This document shows, one piece after another, positions 1 through 15,816 of a DNA stretch of 64,000 nt; the stretch's first letter is position 1; each line of letters begins with the position of its first letter. Below the pieces are notes generated by a model that saw nothing but the letters and a program-made list of their open reading frames with translations, searched no databases and had not been told where the DNA came from. This stretch comes from Metridium senile (lineage: Eukaryota; Cnidaria; Anthozoa; Actiniaria; Metridiidae), in assembly GCA_949775045.1 (NCBI GenBank), contig OX459105.1, positions 1,843,368-1,907,367 of the forward strand, given 5' to 3'. The position numbers and the translations under genes are program-made.

Positions 1-4266
<4,266 letters not shown>

Positions 4267-4289
4267 TATTCATGAAAAGGTTTTATAAA

Positions 4290-4740
4290 ATAATTGCGAT
4301 AGTACACGTGCGTTGATTGGTCAAAAACTGTGTTTATAAGAGCATGAAACACACCCACGCCATTAATTTCAAGCGTGCACACTCATTCAACATTCAGTGT
4401 TTTGTGGTTTTGATCTTTCGCGCGCGCTTATTGGCCATTTTTGATAAATGCAATGTAGAGAGAAATGACATCGTCAAACAAATAAAAGGGCATTTTTTTT
4501 GTCTTTTCGCGCGATTGTTATTTTATATAAAAGAAATGAAACATGTCTTCTCTTTTTTCACTGGCTTATGAAAACCTCGATACGTTTGGTAGAATTCTCG
4601 AGCAGGTCTAAACACACGACTTCATCTCGTGTTTGGACTGATCTGCTTTCGAATTCTCCCAAACGCATCTCGGTTTTCATTAGCGTGTGAAAACACAGAA
4701 GACGTATTTCATTCCTTAAATTCTATTTGTTTGTTATAGA
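4290..4740. mobile_element. Foldback repeat downstream of exon 5, copy 1
   Basis: GAAAACCTCGATACGTTTGG and GAATTCTCGAGCAGG pair with their inverse around 4630-4680. The outer part GAAACATGTCTTCT pairs with AGAAGACGTATTTC. The same element lies at 18470-18670 after copy 2. Upstream text rich in CGCGCG and TTGATTGG resembles other repeats near 39050 and 39325. No gene is seen here. Confidence 0.6.
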
Positions 4741-5089
4741 TCTTTTGATTTCCCTATTTTCTTGGCTGTTTTCTTGCATTTTTCTCCTCTTTTATTTTTG
4801 GCCTCCACTTATAATATGTACCTTCATTGTTTTTACCTTCTGCATCCATGTTTTCCCTAATCACTAGTACTTCTGTACTATTTTTGCTTTGCCTTTCTCT
4901 TCTTTCAGCTCTTCTCTCAACTCCTCCTGAGAGCCACAAGTTTATTAGCAAAAAAGGTGGGTCAAGATAAATTCTGCAATCATCATTATCATCATCATTG
5001 TTATTTTATGTACTATCTCTTAGAAGGCCACGTTAATGTGCTACCCTCTTTAAATAAAGTTTCTTACTTACTTACTTGAGCCCCTTGGG

Positions 5090-5945
5090 GATACAGCTCC
5101 TTGTTCCCTTTTAAGATTCTTCTCCCTTGTTTAAGTTCCCCTCTGATGGGGATACAGCTCCTTGTTCCCTTTTAAGATTCTTCTCCTTTGTTTAAGTTCC
5201 CCTCCGATGGGGATACCTGTAGCTCCTTGTTCCCTTTTAAGATTCTTCTCCCTTGTAGTTGTTTAAGGTCCCCTCCGATGGTGATACAGCTCCTTGTTCC
5301 CTTTTAAGATTCTTCTCCTTTGTTTAAGTTCCCCTCTGATGGTGATACAGCTCCTTGTTCCCTTTTAAGATTCTTCTCCTTTGTTTAAGTTCCCCTCTGA
5401 TGGGGATACAGCTCCTTGTTCCCTTTTAAGATTCTTCTTCCTTGTTTAAGTTCCCCTCCGATGGGGATACAGCTCTTTGTTCCCTTTTCAGATTCTTCTC
5501 CTTTGTTTAAGTTCCCCTCTGATGGGGATACAGCTCCTTGTTCCCTATTAAGATTCTTCCTTTTTGTTTAAGTTCCCCTCCGATGGAGATACAGCTCCTT
5601 GTTCCCTTTTAAGATTTTTCTCCTTTGTTTAAGTTCCCCTCTGATGGGGATACAGCTCCTTGTTCCCTTTTAAGATTCTTCTTCCTTGTTTAAGTTCCCC
5701 TCCGATGGGGATACAGCTCTTTGTTCCCTTTTCAGATTCTTCTCCTTTGTTTAAGTTCCCCTCTGATGGGGATACAGCTCCTTGTTCCCTATTAAGATTC
5801 TTCCTTTTTGTTTAAGTTCCCCTCCGATGGAGATACAGCTCCTTGTTCCCTTTTAAGATTCTTCTCCCTTGTTTAAGTTCCCCTCCAATGGGGATACAAC
5901 TCCTTGTTCCCTTTTAAGATTCTTCTCCCTTGTTTAAGTTCCCCT
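5090..5945. repeat. 61-bp minisatellite, about 14 copies
   Basis: The unit reads approximately GATACAGCTCCTTGTTCCCT then TTTAAGATTCTTCTCC, then TTGTTTAAGTTCCCCTCYGA. Units differ by point changes and a few small indels. The homologous place after copy 2 (about 19160-19235) has a single unit, so the array expanded only between copies 1 and 2. Confidence 0.95.
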
Positions 5946-6408
5946 TTAGTAAAATTACTGTCTCCCTAAAATGACTTTACCTTTTGTTCCCATGATCCCA
6001 AACAACTCTTGTTTTATCATATTTTAGTTCCTTTTATTTCTGAAAAGAATTTTCAAATAATCCTGTTCCCTGACATATAAATGATCTTGTGCCCTTCAGA
6101 GGTGGATCTATTTTAGGGGGGGGGGGGGGAGGGGGGGTGAATGTACATGTGAAGCATATATTTTGGTATTTGTGCATTGTTCATATGTTACTCATCAAAT
6201 AAAACACAATAAAAAGCAGAAAACGGAGCAAAAATGGGGGGTGGCTAGCCACACTATTCACCACCCCTAGATCCACCACTGCCCTTGTTCCCTAAACGTA
6301 CCCCCTTGGAAGGGCTCCCTCCTCCCAACATCAAGTTTTTCATTTTTGTCTTAATCATCGTTCTTCACTCCAACAGCCCTTTTTAAGTTTATTTTGTTAT
6401 CATTCTAG

Positions 6409-8079
6409 GAGATGGTCTCGTTTAAAGGATGTTCTGGCTGAAACAAGGTCAAGTTGTTTAGACAGTAAGTCCACAAAACATGTTTTTGTATATTCTGTAT
6501 ATTCTACAGGGGCGTGCGCAGGGGGGGTTCCGGAACCCCCCTTCCTTTGGAACCCCCATTCCTTGGCAGACAGAGTCTTTGAAATATGAGACATCTTTGC
6601 AGATTAATTGTTACTATCAGTGATGCATAACATTTTGCACAATCTTAATCTGAAGCAAGGATGTTTCCAATGGAGAAAACGGTTATTACAGCATCCAAGT
6701 GAGTACTCCAGTGTATTGTTATGGAATATTCCAAAATTTACATTGTGATCCTTAATGCGTTTGCACAATAATTATTGATCGTCTTGTTTTCCCAATCAAA
6801 TCAAAAAGCTGGAACCCTCCCTCATGAAACCCCTGCGCACGCCCCTGTTCTATATATTTCTGTATATTTGTAGCCATGGAATTCCAAATGGTACAATGTG
6901 TTTAAAATATAGTGTTTCTTGGAATATAGTATTCCACTGGCTAGGACTTTTGTTTTTTATTGTTTTGCCACCTCACTGCAGTGAAATACTATATAGAAGT
7001 TCACAATGCATTATAAGTACTATATAGTAAGCCATATAATAAAACGCTGTTTTGCTATGGTCATGTGAAATTTAATTTTGACAACATTCTTCGTGGGTGC
7101 ACAGGGAGCCCACAGGCATTGTTGAATTACTGTTTACTGGAACGGGTGACGGTTGATAGCTATTTCAAATTTGAAGTTCAGCCAATCTGGTAAGCCCCAA
7201 CGGTTAATCGTTGATCGATTATATTTACATTTATCCTTTTTTTTTATTCGGAATTCAACAATACCTGTGGACTCCCTGTGTTGGGTGTGATCATTTTCTA
7301 AGACAGTTAGATAATGAACGCTTATGTCCTATGGGACATATAGTCTCTCACATTAGATAGAAGTTAGGCCACTCGAGCTGCACTCTCCTTGCCTTCTATC
7401 TCATGCTCGAGACTCTATATCCCATAAGACACTTGTGTTCTTTATCTTATCCTTACGTAACTCTAATTTATTCACTCAAGGGATATCTGGGTTCAAAAAA
7501 GTAACAAAACAAAACTCAAAGTGTTTCTCACTATAATGTCTTTGAGTCCCGGGGGGGGGGGGGGGGGGGGTACTCCGCTACGATTTGGGTAGGGGTGTTC
7601 TGCTGGGATCCTAAAACGGTTACCCTGTTTATGACAGAAAAAAAAACAAATTCTTATACCCTGTTTATGACAAGTGATAAAAATGGGACCCTGTTTATGA
7701 CAGTTTAGGATCATGTTTATGCCGTGAAAATGTGCTGAATTTCCCGAAAGACGAAAGACCGCGCTGCTCATCATATTACCTAATTACTATACCTGATTAT
7801 GACAAAAAAAAAAGGAAATTGGGAAATGGGGTATATATACCCTGTTCATGACAGGGCTTTGAGTAGCATTGAGTTCAAATACACTAAGTGTTCATAATAA
7901 TCTCTCTCATGCCTCTAGGTTTTTTCTCTGAATTGTCTGATTTTCCTCCCTCTGCAATAAGCAACATGTTAGCAGAGTTGTGTGTTGTAAATACTGAATG
8001 TAGTCAGGTAGTGAGTGTGAGTTTGAGTGAACCTAATGGAAGAGCCCCAACGGAGAGTGATGGTTCACAACATATATAG
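6409..8079 (+). CDS. Two candidate 3' exons (possible alternative cytoplasmic tail), copy 1
   Basis: Candidate exon 6 (6409-6464) has a pyrimidine-rich acceptor ending ATTCTAG and a consensus donor GTAAGT. Candidate exon 7 (7919-8079) has the acceptor CATGCCTCTAG, stays open to a TAG and is followed by an AATAAA near 8100. Exon 6 ends in phase 1 and exon 7 begins in the matching phase, giving a joined frame of about 71 residues, polar and without a helix; it contains RLKDVLAETRSSCLD and SELSDFPPSAISNMLAEL. The join from exon 5 is not solved: each donor tried there gives an early stop. After copy 2 exon 6 has a 4-base insertion (near 19532) and exon 7 is deleted. It may be a relic of a longer cytosolic tail, or belong to another gene. 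Confidence 0.3.
6507..6847. mobile_element. hAT-like MITE with CAGGGGCGTGCG ends
   Basis: The ends are CAGGGGCGTGCGCAGGGG and its inverse at 6830-6847, 341 bp in all, with a TTCTA direct repeat at both borders. It has no transposase. It lies between the two candidate tail exons and interrupts a minus-strand LINE remnant that is longer after copy 2. Confidence 0.75.
7100..7280. mobile_element. Foldback MITE with CACAGGGAGCCCAC ends
   Basis: The 29-bp inverted ends (CACAGGGAGCCCACAGGC at left) match at 27 positions. A TGGGTG copy lies next to each end. The left half recurs after copy 2 near 20150. The terminus resembles the unit of the tandem arrays at 8890-9425 and the ends of the palindrome at 57071-60855. 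Confidence 0.7.
7548..7856. mobile_element. hAT-like MITE with poly-G next to its end
   Basis: A perfect 8-bp target duplication CTTTGAGT lies at 7540-7547 and 7857-7864. The element begins CCC then a long G-run then TACTCCGC, and inside carries several copies of CCCTGTTTATGACAG. A related element is at 31090-31513. The 8-bp duplication is the basis for calling it hAT-like. Confidence 0.75.
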
Positions 8080-8551
8080 AGGATACATGGGTGCCTCGAA
8101 ATAAAAATTTTATTTTTGAGTGTTTAAAAGATCTTTCACAAGTGAACATAGGGAACAAATGAGAGATTTTCAACAAAAGAAGATAAAATCTGTATTTCCA
8201 AGCGACCATGTAATGTTCTGTTTATTATATAATTATCAATGAAAAAGAAAATAAAACTTTTTTTAGACACAAGAAGTTTTCGTAAAGCTGACTGTAACCA
8301 TAGTGATGATATTAATTGAAAATATCAAATTTTTGAAACAGAGAAATATAGATATTTCATTGACAATATTATAAATTGTTTTCCTCTTCTATTCTTGTAA
8401 CTATTTTATTTTGTTTGTGTACAGGTATGCCAATGTGATATCTTCAAATGTGTCCACTGCAGTCATTTTGATGTCTGTTCTTTTCTCTATGTTTTTCACT
8501 GGATAAACAGAGTGATGGTGGTCAGGTTCAATTGCTGTTGATCAACAAATG

Positions 8552-8809
8552 CAGGGCTGTCAACCCCAGACCTGTTAAAACCTGGAGATTGAGATAAATG
8601 AGAAAATTCCCGCCATTTTGTTCGATAATCTCTGAATTTCTGCCATTTTGTTTGTCTTCTTAAAGGTTCCGAACCTAAAAAAAAGGCCTTTGTTCATATA
8701 TTCTTAGCAAATTTATCAATTTTACCGATTACCTGGGAGATTTGATGCCGAAATCTTAAAACCAGGAGAAATGATCCCAAATCTTGAGACTTGGGAGTTG
8801 ACAGCCCTG
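8552..8809. mobile_element. MITE with CAGGGCTGTCAAC ends
   Basis: Inverted ends CAGGGCTGTCAAC and GTTGACAGCCCTG, flanked by the direct repeat CAAATG. The same insertion is shared with 20521-20777, so it predates that duplication. It is non-coding. Confidence 0.8.
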
Positions 8810-8889
8810 CAAATGAGACGAATACAACATTAATTGTTAGAAATAGTTTATTTAAAGACAAAGGCATATTTATATATGTGGCATATAGA

Positions 8890-9425
8890 ATTAGGCTGTG
8901 GGCTACACAGGAAGCCCAAGTACTGGTGTAGATTTTACTATAAATGTATTATGTTTATATGCTGTGGGTACACAGGAAGCCCAAGCACAGTTCTTGTGTA
9001 CATTTATTACTATAAATTATGTATGTGCTTTATATGCTGTGGAAACACAGGAAGCCCAAGCACTGTTCTTGTTTACATAATTTAATTTTACTGTAAATGT
9101 ATTATGTTTATATGCTATGGGTACACAGGAAGCCCAAGCACTGTTCTTGTGTACATTTACTACTATAAATGTATGTGCTTTTTTTGCTGTGGGTACACAG
9201 GAAGCCCAAGCACTATTCTTGTGTGCCTTTGCTCCATTTGCTATAAATGTATGTGCTTTACATGCTGTGTGTACACAGGCAGCCCAAGCAATGTTCTTGT
9301 GTACATTTGCTCTATTTGCTATAAATGTATGTGCTTTATATGGTGTCTGTACACAGGCAGCCCAAGCACTGTTCTTGTGTACATTTACTATAAATGTATG
9401 TGTCTTATACAGTCAATGTTATTAA
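8890..9425. repeat. Tandem array of transposon-end-like units
   Basis: About seven units of roughly 60-80 bp each contain ACACAGGAAGCCCAAGCACT (or AGGCAGCCC), then GTTCTTGTGTACATTT and ATAAATGTATGTGCTTTA. A homologous array lies at 20880-21400. The reading frames crossing it are repeat artefacts. Confidence 0.9.
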
Positions 9426-9479
9426 CATTGTCTTCTTGTTTGCACGAAAGGATACATAATATGCTATGGAATAAGCTCA

Positions 9480-10582
9480 CCAATCTGCAATAATATTTAC
9501 ATTTTCAACCATCTACTTTAAATAAACAATCAAACTAATTGAAATAGAACAAACAATAAAGAACACACAACGATTAGATTAAACAAAAAGGAGTAAATAT
9601 ATATAAGAATAGGTAAGAATAAAAGTTAAGAATGAAAAAATTGTAGATAGAGCGAAAACACTAGAACCATGAGACAAAATCAAATTATTAGTGTGTAATA
9701 GTTCTTATTTAGCGACTATTAGTTACTATAAAAGACAAGTAAGGTTGTAATGAGGTATTGTTTCGTTTTGTATTTGATGTTTCTGGTTGATACTGACTAA
9801 ATAGTCACCAAATAAAAACTATTAGTTAGTAACTATTTTGTTTCTATTTCATGGTTCTAGTGTTTTCGCTCTAAAGAACACACAAAGATTAGATTAAACA
9901 AAAAGAAACAAAGGAGTAAACATATAAGAAATGTAAGAAAAAAAGTTAAGAAAGAAAAAAGAATACATCAGTATAGAATATAATTGTAGATAAAAGAAGT
10001 AAAGAAACAAGTTAAGAAAAAGGAAGGAATGGAGGAATGGAAGTAGAGAATGGAAGAGAGATATGAAGGAAGTGGAAGATGCGAGTGAAGAAGGAAAGGA
10101 AGGAATACAAGTATAAGAGAGGAACGAAGTAATTGGAAGGACGAAAGGAGGGAAAGGAAGGAAAAAGAAGTGAGAAAGAAAGATGCGATGAAACTAGTAA
10201 AATAAGGGAAGGAAAGACAAACTTGTAAGGGCTGGGAAGCTATAACTAAATAAGTTTGAATCGATCAAATACAACCTGCAGATAGACAAACTTTAAGCCT
10301 CAACTTAGTACTAAATAATGTAATATTATGTATATGCAATTTTGACTTGACTTCGATTGACGTCTTTCAAAAAGTTCTTTATTGCAATAATCAATCAATA
10401 GTAATTTGATGAGGTCAGTTCACTGCAAATTTAACTTTAATTGTTTAAATTTAATCATTGTAGTAAAACGTTAACAATTAGTTTAGACTTTAATGTATTT
10501 GTTTGATAAATGAGAGTAACGTTGTTACGATTTGAAAATTTCCGTAAATAAATAAAAGTAAATTAAAAACATTTAAATTAAA
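9480..10582. other. AT-rich and purine-rich intergenic DNA, no gene seen
   Basis: The left part is AT-rich. From about 10015 to 10215 the + strand is almost pure purine (GGAAGGAA, GGAAAGGA), which may form unusual structure. ACTAGAACCATGAGACAAAA near 9660 and its approximate inverse near 9850 mark a further foldback repeat. The stretch is colinear with 21480-22450. Confidence 0.6.
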
Positions 10583-10910
10583 AACTTTCTTCCAGTCAAT
10601 TACTATCGTTTATCTCAAACCCTCGCTATCTCGAACACAAACCCATTTCCCTTGGAACTTTCTTCCAGTTAATTACTATCGTTTATCTCAAACCCTCGCT
10701 ATCTCGAACACAAACCCATTTCCCTTGGAACTTTCTTCCAGTCAATCAGTTACTATCGTTTATCTCAAACCCTCGCTATCTCGAACACAAACCCATTTCC
10801 CTTGGAACTTTCTTCCCAGTTAATTACTATCGTTTATCTCAAACCCTCGCTATCTCGAACACAAACCCATTTCCCTTGGAACTTTCTTCCAGTCAATTAC
10901 TATCGTTTTT
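10583..10910. repeat. 73-bp minisatellite upstream of copy 2
   Basis: About four copies of a 73-bp unit containing AACTTTCTTCCAGTCAATTA, CTATCGTTTATCTCAAACCC and TCGCTATCTCGAACACAAAC. The same array sits upstream of copies 3, 4 and 5 with other copy numbers. The unit length is not a multiple of three and the unit has no stop in any + frame, which creates long false ORFs. Confidence 0.95.
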
Positions 10911-11040
10911 TAAACCCGTTTCAGCTCAAACACAGCAGTACGGCGTAAATCTGCAATCTAGAAAAAATATACATCATGCATGCACCGCTGTTTGACTGAA
11001 AATAATATCTGGCTTGCTCGTCAGTGGGGAAAAATATCTT

Positions 11041-11520
11041 ATATAAAAGAAAGAGAAAAAAAAAAGAAGAAGATAAAATGATTGTACACAAAGTGGAATT
11101 TGATAGTTTTTGATATTCATTTATTCATTCATATGTAATGTATTTGAACATTGATTAAAATTAAAATCAAATATTTATTCATGCATATAATTATAGGATT
11201 ATTTCAATAGCTGGTTGAGAGATTGGCCTTTAATGGCTGATGATTGTGTGACTACGTGACCAGTAGATTCCAAATAAACAACAAGGGACAATATTGCTAG
11301 AATGCGCAAATTGAGTATTTTCTGTAGAATTTCACATTTATTTCAATTGTTACCTTCACATTTTTCCTTTATCTGATGTCATCATATTTTGTATGTTTTT
11401 CCCTTTTTTATTTTATAAATATTAACTTTTCTGGGGTGTTCCGGGGAGTTCTGGGGTGTTCCGGGGGTGTTCCGGGGTGTTTTGGGTGTTCCAGGCACGT
11501 TCCGGGTTTTACAGACACCC
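11041..11520. mobile_element. Remnant of a long-TIR element (left end deleted), copy 2
   Basis: The right end (GTTCCGGGTTTTACAGACAC then CC) and the interior match the complete element at 49573-50183. The left end is gone: the deletion that removed exon 1 of copy 2 joins sequence 5' of exon 1 (AAATATCTT, 11040) directly to the interior of this element. Confidence 0.8.
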
Positions 11521-11619
11521 ATTTACGTGTAGAAATATTTAAATTATGTTGTTATTGTTTTGTTAATTGTTGTTAATTAAGTTTGAGTGTAGCTGTACGT
11601 ATGTCGAGAGTAGAATATG

Positions 11620-11705
11620 ATGATGATGATGAAGATGATCATCATTAAATAATAATAATAGTAATAATAATAATGATGATGATGATAATAATAATAATAA
11701 TAATA

Positions 11706-11753
<48 letters not shown>

Positions 11754-11795
11754 GTAATAATAGTAATAATAATGATAATAATAATAAAAAAACCT
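11620..11795. repeat. AAT/GAT microsatellite, intron 1 of copy 2
   Basis: Degenerate (AAT)n with GAT at its start, lying just before exon 2. The same microsatellite in copy 3 is the insertion site of the retrotransposon at 24004-27140. Confidence 0.95.
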
Positions 11796-12114
11796 GAAAT
11801 TTTACACTCAAAAAAATTCATGGCATGCAAATTTTGAACCCGAAAAAATATCTGTTTATTTGAAAAAATCATTTCGTTATGAAATGGCCTATTTTACGTG
11901 TTTTTTCTCTCTTGTATAGGTGTTCTAGCAAGCCTGTCGGCAAGTTTTGTTCATGTGGACTACTCAATGGTTCCAAGCCTTTCGACATCTACTCCATGGA
12001 TGAATGTATTAAACTAGTATTGAAGACAGATAAAAATATCGCTGGGAAAGGCTTTGAGGCTGTTTACTCTTCATTTAATAAGAATGAGTCTGTCAGTAAT
12101 GCCAGGACATGCAG

Positions 12115-12840
12115 GTAGGTAGATGATGATGATGGTGGTGGTGGTTGGGGGATGGTGATGATGATGAAGATGATAATGATAGTAGTGGTAGTGGTTATGA
12201 TGATGATAGTGGTAGTGATGATGTTGATGATTATCATCTTGGTGATGGTAGTGATTGTGATGATGTTGAAGATGGTCACATGATGAGGATGATGATGATG
12301 GTAGTGGTTATGATTATGGTAATACGAGTGAAAATAATGATGGCAGCGATGATATTGTGGTAATGATAATAGTGGTAGTGATGATGATATTGTGGTAATG
12401 ATAATAGTGGTAGTGATGATGATATTGTTGATGATAATAGTGGTAGTGATGATGATATTGTGGTAATGATAATAGTGGTAGTGATGATGATATTGTGGTA
12501 ATGATAATAGTGGTAGTGATGATGATATTGTGGTAATGATAATAGTGGTAGTGATGATGATATTGTTGATGATAATAGTGGTAGTGATGATGATATTGTT
12601 GATGATAATAGTGGTAGTGATGATGATATTGTTGATGATAATAGTGGTAGTGATGATGATATTGTTGATGATAATAGTGGTAGTGATGATGATATTGTGG
12701 TAATGATAATAGTGGTAGTGATGATGATATTGTGGTAATGATAATAGTGGTAGTGATGATGATATTGTTGATGATAATAGTGGTAGTGATGATGATATTG
12801 TTGATGATAATAGTGGTAGTGATGATGATGCTGGTGGTAG
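12115..12840. repeat. GAT-type minisatellite, intron 2 of copy 2
   Basis: Alternating 35-bp (GTGGTAATGATAATAGTGGT plus AGTGATGATGATATT) and 33-bp (GTTGATGATAATAGTGG...) units make a higher-order array of about 14 units after an irregular GAT-rich start. The array begins right after the exon 2 donor, as in the other copies. Confidence 0.95.
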
Positions 12841-15381
12841 AGTCTATTTGTCCATATAATAAAAAGAACATTACATGTTGGCTTGAAGATATGAATTTTA
12901 TTTTCTCGTGTGTTTTAAAAACAAGATTTTACTTGATTGCATAATTACTGTGCTCGCTTGTGACATATTGTTTTCACCACTCGAAAATAAAGTTGATATC
13001 TTCTCACCACCGTTGTAATAGCTACTTCTTCAGTTTTCATGCAGAGGATTTGTATCTTCCAAATCAATCGCCAGCGTAAATCTAATAGAAACAAGGCACT
13101 GAGAGCTCAAGATGTTGATATTAATATATGCAGCTAACTGTTTCAGTGATTTCTACCCATACTCCTTTTAGGTCTAGTCGCGTAGGACTTTGCGAAACCG
13201 GTCGGCAAGAACGTTTAAATACAAATGTCTGTATCTACATATTGATTATAATCACACTTAACTGTTGTTCATCCACAGCAATTTGAACCAGCAAACATCT
13301 GGTAATTTCTTCTCCCCGCTGTGGCCTAACAAATACTTACCAGACACTACATGCACATGGAAACTAACAATTCCAAATGGATATATGTCTAAAATCTACT
13401 TCATGAACTTCCGTCTTGAAGACAGCCACTCGTGTAGTCAATTAAGTTTGGTAGATGATTATGTTGGCATCAGCGGTAATGTACAATATAATATATTATA
13501 TTTTCCATAGTAGATCCACATGCATTGTCACCTACCAGCATGCAAATTATGCACAAAAAACTAAATTTTGTGGACCATGAAAATCGCCAATCAGACTTTT
13601 TGATAGCTTTTATGATGTGAGTGGGTATTTACACTCTTACTAAATCATTTAGCGTTTTGTTTTATTTGTAAAGGAATTATAACACTTGAATTAAAATAGA
13701 CAATGTAAAGCATTTCGGTAACTAAGTGACCATGGATCGATCTTAAACAAACAATTAACTTACAAATAGCTATAAACTTAGGCAGGTTGTATGGTGATAT
13801 ATTTACAAATGATTACACATCCATATAAATAGAAAATAATAAACTGTCATATACATGTAATATATAAAGGAGATATTGTAAGCAATAGAGTTTTTATGCC
13901 ATTCCTCGTTTTTATTATAAAATCACGTTTGGTTGGAAAGGGTGAGTGGGGAGACTGGGCACGGGTGCACAGATTTCAATTTGGCCGTCCCTCCTCTCAA
14001 GGCGAATTGCCACTGAAAATAGATTTGCCAGGGTAAAGGTGCCACTGCCATTTATCATTTTTAATTTGAATATAAATGTAATTCCATTTCAGCTTTTAAT
14101 GGCACATCAAATGTGACCATAGTTAAAAGACAATGCTCAGCCTATAAGGATAGCACCTTTGCTGTCTCAATTGGCAAATACCCAGTAGTGTACACCAAGT
14201 TCTTCACTGACGCAGACAAAGTAGAATCTGTGAGTACTGGGTTTGCCGCAGGATTTCTATCATTTAAAACAGGTAAAAGCATTCATCTGTTTCACCAAGT
14301 GAAAACATTAAAAATTGAAATGAATACTTTTTTTTATTTAGTGGAGTTTTAGCCTGACTGGACCCTAGTGAGTCATATATCTCATACATTTTTGTTTCCA
14401 TGGATATGTTTGTTTTTATATGTGTGTGTGTGTACATATATATCATTTAAAACAGGTAAAGGCATTCATCTGTTTCATCAAGTGAACACATTAAAAATTG
14501 AAATGAATACTTTTTATTTACTAGTTGGTTTTTAGCCTGACAGGACCCTAGTCATATATATCTGACACATTTATGTATCCATGGATATGTACATGTATAG
14601 GACTTGTTTGTTTTTATATGTGTGTGTGTATATATCATTCTCTTCCGCTCCTCCCTCACTCTTGGTCCCAATTTTCCTTCTCTCGGAAATCACACAGGAA
14701 TCCCAAAGGAGAAAAAGGAGGAGGCTAGTATCCATATCTATAGGACTTGTTTGTTTGTATATATGTGTGTGTGTATATGTATGCGTATATATATGGTAAT
14801 ACCATGATCACCTTGGGATCCATTGTTTTGAGAGGGACGTTATATCACTAATGCACCTTGCCCCAACAGGGGCAGTGCGGGCAAAGTCGGGCTATTGAAC
14901 ATCTTAAACTTTGCCCGTACCTGGGACTGCTCAATGTTTTTTGACAATACAATAATTTTTGCATCCACAAGAGTAAATATATGAGTAAGTATATGCATGA
15001 ATTTGACATCCCCAGGATACAGGCTATTGTCAAAAAGATATGTAAAATGTCAATAGCCCCTGGGTATGCCCACACTCCTCCTATTGGAGCAAGACATTGA
15101 TAGATGCATAACATCCCTCTCCATGAATAGGAATGAAGGAAAAACTAATTCATTACTATTCATGAGTTATATCAATCCCTCTTATTGCAATGTTCAGGAC
15201 TATGATCATCAAAACATGTACATTTACAGGGTACGGAGACATTTTTAAATATAAAGGTTAAAATATTTTCAGGAATAATTATAAATAATTACAATGTAGT
15301 TGGCAGCCAAAAGCTGATATGGACCTGCTATATTTATTATTAAAATATTTAATATTTAAAACCTCTAATATCACTCAGTGC

Positions 15382-15785
15382 CATTGGACAGTAACAAAAC
15401 GAGTAGAGGACTGGGTACTAGTTTGCCTAATTAATGTAATCAAGAAACAATCCTCATAATTAAAGAGAGCACATCAAGATATGTTAGATTCCTGAGTTTG
15501 GTTGCATTTGGTTGTATTCTGACCAAGATACGCCCTAATAAAAATGCCTAAAATAGAAGGAAATGTATGGTTTGGAAGGACGCCTGTCCCTCCAATCCAT
15601 ACATTCCTTTGTAATTTTGGGCAGTTTTGAATGGCTGTAACTCACTCAATATCCAACCAAAAGCAACAAATCTCAAGAATCTTACATATCTTGATCTGCT
15701 CTTTTATATTATGAGGTTCATTTCTTAATTACATTAATTAGTAAAACTAGTACCCAGTCCTTTACTCGTTTTGTTACTGGCCAAT
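15382..15785. mobile_element. Nearly full-length palindromic MITE, intron 4 of copy 2
   Basis: CAGTAACAAAACGAGTAGAG and ACTGGGTACTAGT pair with their inverse at 15735-15780, and the centre (GGAAATGTATGG...) also folds on itself. Copy 3 has the empty site (GTGCCATGGTATT near 31790). Confidence 0.85.
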
Positions 15786-15816
15786 GGTATAACTTATGAA
15801 TATAATATATGGAATA

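Noticed and set aside
5090..5945. CRISPR-like array
   Set aside because: The units are contiguous without spacers and the region is clearly eukaryotic; it is a minisatellite. The same holds for the 73-bp and 84-bp arrays.
6650..6704. Possible exon ending at a GTGAGT donor
   Set aside because: It lies inside the MITE at 6507-6847 and lacks a convincing acceptor.
8425..8506. Possible small exon YANVISSNVSTAVILMSV after the acceptor GTTTGTGTACAG, also at 20398
   Set aside because: It has a good acceptor but no partner exon in phase; the two copies diverge in frame after 24 codons.
8834..9493. Cys/Tyr-rich repeated ORFs (CGYTGSPSTVLVYI-like)
   Set aside because: They result from the tandem CACAGGAAGCCCAAGC array; the frame follows unit length by chance and the second array breaks it.
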